This document shows positions 55,324 through 60,000 of a stretch of 60,000 bases of DNA, piece by piece. Under the pieces are notes generated by a model. That model had not been told where the DNA came from. It ran no database searches and saw nothing but the letters and a program-made list of their open reading frames with translations. A program made the position numbers and the translations under genes. This DNA comes from Branchiostoma floridae (lineage: Eukaryota; Chordata; Leptocardii; Amphioxiformes; Branchiostomatidae). The stretch lies in NCBI RefSeq assembly GCF_000003815.2, contig NC_049991.1, positions 7,599,703 through 7,659,702 on the forward strand, given 5' to 3'. Within the stretch, counting starts at the first letter, position 1. Each line of letters starts with the position of its first letter.

Positions 55324-57792
55324 ATGATGTTTAACAAAATACAGCTTTTAGTAGTTGTTATCACGAGTTTTGGGGGATGTAAAAGTTTAGACACAGCTGC
55401 AGCATGCTTTCCTGGGTGTAAAACTGCAAACTCCTGGTCACCTTGTGTTAACTATAGCAAAGATGTATTACTGGGCATGCCATATCATAGTATCAGCCAG
55501 CCTATTGTCGATGAAGTAGACGCCATTTGCATCTCTTGCGTCGGCACGTTAAAGAACCAAGGTGCACTGGAAGTACAGAGGTCGTCTAAGCTAACGTCTA
55601 CATGTCTGCCCGACCAGAAAAATGTGGCCATCAGGGGGTTCTCATTTGGCAAACTCTCGGTTCAGAAACTACGACCACACCTGCAGTCCATGTGCCTGCA
55701 GTCGAAGACACAATTCCTTGTTCTGGCTGAATGTGGGATCACAGATTTAGCAGCAGACACTTTGACGGCGTTCCCTGCTTTAAAAACCTTATACATGGTC
55801 TTCAATAACTTGACCACCATCAAGCAAAAATGGTTCGAAGGCATAAAGTACCCATTATTCAATTTTTTGACCTTATCGTTGTCACACAACAGCATAAGTA
55901 GCATGGATTCAAATTGCTTCCGCAGATTGTCTTACCTAACCGTATTACTGCTTGACAACAACGCATTGCAGAGCATTCAGCCACTATGGTTTCACGGGCT
56001 GGAAAAACTTACAACGCTTTCCTTGAAATCCAATCGTATCGAAACTATCCATCCAAAGGCATTTGAATCACTGGTAGAACTTAGTAACCTAGACTTGAGT
56101 GAAAATCCGTTGTCTTGTTTATCGAAAGAAACTGTAGTGGGTCTTCACAAACTACTAGAGTTCAAAGTCGATGGAACTAAGTTTCTCCCCATCGCTGCCT
56201 CTGTATCACCCTTATTGGTAAACTGGGAATTTCATTATCGTTGGGGATATTACTCTGGCAAAGTCGCTGCAGTGAATGTGAACGGAGCACTCTTTTGCAT
56301 TGCTAAAGCTTTCGGAGAGAATCGATTCGATGTCCATATGCACCTACGTGACACCATAACTAAGCCAAATGGGGAACCATATACTATCATCAATCAATGC
56401 GTATCGCTTACATCACCTTATCATTCATCTAGAGATAGAAACAAACACAAATTTGAGGTTGAAGGGCCAGCTGTAATTGTATCAATTGACAAAGAAACAG
56501 TCGAAAATGCAGAAAGCGTTCATGGTTTATGCAGAGAGGCTTGGAATGACGTCGGCAGAGTCAATGTGGCTTGGGGCCAAGACTCTACGCTGCGAATAGT
56601 TCCCGTGGGTCCGGACGAATTCTACAAACCCAAAGCTGTAGCGGTGGTTCTCTCCGATGTCCCAACCACAGACCACAAGGAGAGGCCATACTTATACGCT
56701 GATGATGACAGCAGGGGTAGCGGTGTCTTTGGTAATGAAGAAACGAAACAAGTGACGTGTTACGCCAACGACTGGGAGAAGACATACCAATATGTCTTCA
56801 CCACGCCCGTGTCCAACGCTCCTGAGGGTACCGTGTGTCCGGAACAGTTCAAGACTACTCAAGCCACAGAGACCATGTCCGACATCTCCGATGGTACTAC
56901 TAGTTTTAGGGCAGCACTGACCACCACAAGAACCGTGTCCAGCACTCCTGATGACCCCAAGACGGTGACACACGTCACAGAAAACTCAAAGTCCAAGACC
57001 ACCGAAGGGATCGTGAATCTGACGAGCACTCGTACAAATCTAAAAATGACGGTACCTTCAGGGAACGATGGTTCTCTACACGTTACCATCATCATAACCT
57101 TATCCGTGGCAGGGGCTATTTTTGTGGCAGTGCTGCTTCTGGCATATTTTGTGAGGGACAAGCAAGCCGGTCAAGCCGCTGTGGTCCGTGGAGCGGCCAC
57201 TAATGGCGCTGCCTCTCTGAACCATTGGATGATAGTCAGAGCGACTGGCCATGTGGTTACCGTCAACGCCAACCAAAATGTGACAGACCCTAACTTTTCT
57301 GATGAAGCAGCATATGAAAACATGAAGGGCGATGATGAGGAAAACAGCGAACTTCCTGACGAGTACCACACTTACGTGCAGATTCCAGACAGTTACTTCA
57401 ACCGCAAGAACACACGACCAGCATCACTATATCTATGCAGGGCACTCAAAGATGACTCCAACAAGCCGAGGAATGCCTCAGCACGACCCCTGTCGTACCC
57501 CCTTGCACTGAAGGCACCTCCGCCATTTGATCAAGATGGCGGCGATGACAATGACTCTACAAGTTCCCAACTATATGCATCAGGAGCGGCTTTTCTTTCA
57601 TCAACTACACAGAATTATCAAACAGCCGCACAGCAACTGACGGCAAACATGCGATCTTACGGGATGGTTCCAGCAGGGACACACACAGGTCGTAATAGGG
57701 CCTTGATCGGCAAATATTTGTATGGCAAAACAAAGGAAGGTTCAAAGTCGGGAGAGCAAGTCATGGCCTTGTACCATATCCCCCATATGTAG
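55324..57792 (+). CDS. Leucine-rich-repeat single-pass transmembrane protein
   Basis: Single coding exon, 822 residues from the ATG at 55324 (MMFNKIQLLVVVITSFGG, a good signal peptide). The upstream in-frame ATG at 55288 would bury that signal, so I prefer 55324. A Cys-rich N-terminal part (about residues 24-125) is followed by five or six LRRs (about 130-285: LKTLYMVFNNLTTI, LTVLLLDNNALQSI, LTTLSLKSNRIETI, LSNLDLSENPLSCL). Next come an unassigned ectodomain (about 295-490; VNVNGALFCIAKAF), a Thr/Ser-rich stalk, a membrane segment (TIIITLSVAGAIFVAVLLLA, nt about 57085-57145) and a tail of about 210 residues. The tail has YENM (57313-57324), a YxxM and YxN-type phosphotyrosine motif as in co-stimulatory receptors, plus more tyrosines (YHTYVQI, SYF, LYLC). 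Probably a cell-surface recognition or adhesion receptor; ligand unknown. Confidence 0.88.
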   Translation: MMFNKIQLLVVVITSFGGCKSLDTAAACFPGCKTANSWSPCVNYSKDVLLGMPYHSISQPIVDEVDAICISCVGTLKNQGALEVQRSSKLTSTCLPDQKNVAIRGFSFGKLSVQKLRPHLQSMCLQSKTQFLVLAECGITDLAADTLTAFPALKTLYMVFNNLTTIKQKWFEGIKYPLFNFLTLSLSHNSISSMDSNCFRRLSYLTVLLLDNNALQSIQPLWFHGLEKLTTLSLKSNRIETIHPKAFESLVELSNLDLSENPLSCLSKETVVGLHKLLEFKVDGTKFLPIAASVSPLLVNWEFHYRWGYYSGKVAAVNVNGALFCIAKAFGENRFDVHMHLRDTITKPNGEPYTIINQCVSLTSPYHSSRDRNKHKFEVEGPAVIVSIDKETVENAESVHGLCREAWNDVGRVNVAWGQDSTLRIVPVGPDEFYKPKAVAVVLSDVPTTDHKERPYLYADDDSRGSGVFGNEETKQVTCYANDWEKTYQYVFTTPVSNAPEGTVCPEQFKTTQATETMSDISDGTTSFRAALTTTRTVSSTPDDPKTVTHVTENSKSKTTEGIVNLTSTRTNLKMTVPSGNDGSLHVTIIITLSVAGAIFVAVLLLAYFVRDKQAGQAAVVRGAATNGAASLNHWMIVRATGHVVTVNANQNVTDPNFSDEAAYENMKGDDEENSELPDEYHTYVQIPDSYFNRKNTRPASLYLCRALKDDSNKPRNASARPLSYPLALKAPPPFDQDGGDDNDSTSSQLYASGAAFLSSTTQNYQTAAQQLTANMRSYGMVPAGTHTGRNRALIGKYLYGKTKEGSKSGEQVMALYHIPHM

Positions 57793-58095
57793 TCATGCAG
57801 GATTGGAGAACAGATAACAGGCTAGTCTCAAATCTAGGTTAAGAAAAACGGTGACCCTTAAAACAATACAAACAAGACTCAGTTCTTTTTTAAAAATCAG
57901 GCAGTTACGCCAAGTAAGAAAATGGAGAATGATGCAGTCGACTGCAAGGCCGGAGCCTCATGCAAAATTTTCTAGCACTATCGACAGGACGAAATTTAAC
58001 AGGAGCCAATCAGAGCATGCCTTACAACATTTGATAAGGCCACACCAAGTAAATTTGATAACATCATCGCCCTCATTGAATGTTGCATGATTTTA

Positions 58096-58101
58096 AATAA
58101 A
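58096..58101 (+). terminator. AATAAA polyadenylation signal of the LRR gene
   Basis: Canonical hexamer about 305 bp after the stop codon. Confidence 0.55.
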
Positions 58102-58139
58102 ATTCCCCTTCCACAGATCATGGTGAATATGACGAGAAA

Positions 58140-60000
58140 GCACCGATGTGGGAAATTAGCCTTGACTGTACTTGTTCAAGTGACACTGGTGAGAAAAATG
58201 TTGCCATGACTATAGTTGTAGACGTGGAACTTGTTCGATGTGGTAGCCCTGACCTAGTTGTACAAGTGAAACTAGATTATCATAGTCAAAGTGAAACCAA
58301 ATTAATGTAGTAGCCTTGACTGTACTTGTAGAGGTGACAAAATTGAGGAACATGGTGCCATGACCGTAGTTGAAAAAGTGAAGCAATTTCGCTGTGGTAG
58401 CCTTGACTGTACATGTAGAATTGACAACATTGAGGAACTTGTTGCCATGACCGCAGTTGAAGAAGTGTAGCAAGTTCCATGTGTTAGCCTTGACTGTACT
58501 TGTAAAAGTGACAATAGTGATGAAGCTGGGTACATGTAGCCTTGACCTAGTTGTAAAATTAAAACTAGTTTGATTATCACAGTCAAAGTGAAACCAATGT
58601 GGTAGCCTTGACTGTACTTGTAGAAGTGACAACATTGAGGAACATGTTGCCATGACCGCAGTTGAAGAAGTGTAGCAAGTTCGACGTGGTAGCCTTGACA
58701 GTACTTGTAAAAGTGACACTAGTGATCATAAGGCCGAGTACATGTAGCCATGACCTAGTTGTATAAGTTAAACTAGTTCGACACTCAAAGTGACACCAAT
58801 GATATAGCCATGACTGTACTTGTAAAAGTGACACTAGTGAGGAACATGTTGGCATGGCCTAGTTGTAGAAGTGAAACTAAATTTAGTTCGATAGTAAAAG
58901 TGACACCAATGTGGTAGCATTGGCTGTACCTGTAAAAGTGACTCTAGTGAGGAACAATTGTTACCATGGCCAAAACTGTAGATTCTGAAGTGAAACTTGT
59001 TTGATGTGGTAGCCATGATTGTACTTGTAAAAGTGACTCTAGTGAGGAACATGTTTCCATGATCTTGATTGTAGAAGTGAAACTTGTTCGATGTGGTAGC
59101 CATGACTGTACTTGTAAAAGTAAGGCCGAGTACCAGTGAGGCCGAGCACATGTAGCCATGACCTAGTTGTATAAGTGAAACTAGTTCGATCGTAAAAGAG
59201 ACACCAATGTGGTAGCCTTGACTGTACTTGTAAAAGTGACACTTATGAGGAACATGTAATGCCATGGCTTTAATTGTACAAGTGAAACTAGTTCGATGCG
59301 GTAGCCTTGACTGTACTTGTAAAAGTGATTCTAGTGAGTTTGAGATTCTAGTGATGTTGCCATGACCTAGTTTTAGAAGTGAAGCTAGTTCGATAGTAAG
59401 AGTGATACCAATGTGGTAGCCATGACTGTACTTGTAAAAGTGACTCTAGTGATCATGAGGAACATGTTGCCATGGCCTTAATTGTAGAGTCTTAAGTGAA
59501 ACTTGTTTGATGTGGTAGCCATGACTGTACTTGTAAAAGTGACTCTAGTGAGGAACATGTTGCCATGGCCTAAATTGTAGATTCTGAAGTGAAACTTGTT
59601 TGATGTGGTAGCCATGACTGTACTTGTAAAAGTGTCACTAGTGAGGAACATGTTGCCATGGCCTAAATTGTAGATTCTGAAGTGAAACTTGTTTGATGTG
59701 GTAGCCATGACTGTACTTGTAAAGTGACTTTAGTGAGGAACATGTTGCCATGGCCTAAATTGTAGATTGTGAAGTGAAACTTCTTTGATGTGGTAGCCAT
59801 GACTGTACTTGTAAAAGTGACTCTAGTGAGGAACATGTTGTCTTGGCCTAAATTGTAGATTCTGAAGTGAAACTTGTTTGATGTGGTAGCCATGACTGTA
59901 CTTGTAAAAGTGACTCTAGTGAGGAACATGTTGTCTTGGCCTAAATTGTAGATTCTGAAGTGAAACTTGTTTGATGTGGTAGCCATGACTGTACTTGTAA
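58140..60000. repeat. Minisatellite with a 93-bp unit, continuing past the window
   Basis: Tandem units anchored on GTGGTAGCCATGACTGTACT, AGTGAGGAACATGTTGCCAT and GTGAAACTTGTTTGATGTGG. From about 59510 the spacing is 93, 93, 92, 93, 93 bp with few changes. To the left (58140-59500) units are more diverged and of variable length. Because 93 is a multiple of 3, the minus strand is open as a 31-residue repeat over several units, which I regard as a by-product rather than a gene. Confidence 0.92.

Noticed and set aside
58210-59986. Minus-strand open frames with a repeated MATTSNKFHF-type peptide
   Set aside because: They follow from a 93-bp tandem repeat without stops in that frame. The frame breaks wherever unit length varies, and there is no start context or splice pattern.
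58140-60000. CRISPR-like array
   Set aside because: Units are contiguous 93-bp tandem repeats with no unique spacers, in a eukaryotic genome.

Overview
ORGANISM. The window is eukaryotic and most likely from a cephalochordate (amphioxus, Branchiostoma). The genes have chordate-type exon-intron structures with GT-AG introns. Two of them are neighbours that I recall as adjacent in human (TECPR1 and BRI3). There is a tandem pair of apolipoprotein-D-like lipocalins and an intronless LRR transmembrane receptor. Introns and spacers are full of small DNA transposons, and there is one tyrosine-recombinase retrotransposon. The species call is an inference. LAYOUT. 1-6.9 kb (+): two tandem four-exon apolipoprotein-D-like genes with matching intron phases. 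7.4-10.7 kb (-): an unrecognised 859-residue protein with a Cys/His-rich N-terminus, two tiny 5' exons and one huge last exon. 11.5-38.9 kb (-): TECPR1, about 24 coding exons, rebuilt in one continuous frame (3828 nt, 1275 residues). Its 5'-UTR intron holds a 6.15 kb DIRS/Ngaro-type retrotransposon (32254-38402, + strand). 39.1-42.9 kb (+): BRI3, transcribed divergently from TECPR1 across a promoter of about 200 bp. 43-55 kb: no intact gene. This stretch is a set of diverged copies of one module, repeatedly hit by transposons whose empty sites survive in sister copies. It also holds a broken 5' copy of the LRR gene. 55.3-57.8 kb (+): an 822-residue LRR transmembrane protein. 58.1-60.0 kb: a minisatellite with a 93-bp unit that runs off the window. 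HOW THE GENES WORK TOGETHER. From family knowledge, TECPR1 binds sphingomyelin exposed on damaged lysosomes and brings in ATG5-ATG12. BRI3 is a small endolysosomal membrane protein. Their shared promoter carries a CACGTGA E-box (CLEAR/TFEB-like), two CGCG-type elements and a CRE-like site, which would fit co-regulation as a lysosomal gene pair (inference). MOST INTERESTING. TECPR1 has a tandemly duplicated exon in its last beta-propeller region. The two copies are both exactly 107 nt, are separated by a 57-nt intron, and are phased so that only one can be used per mRNA. That is a frame-enforced mutually exclusive exon pair. An alternative terminal exon lies just downstream.
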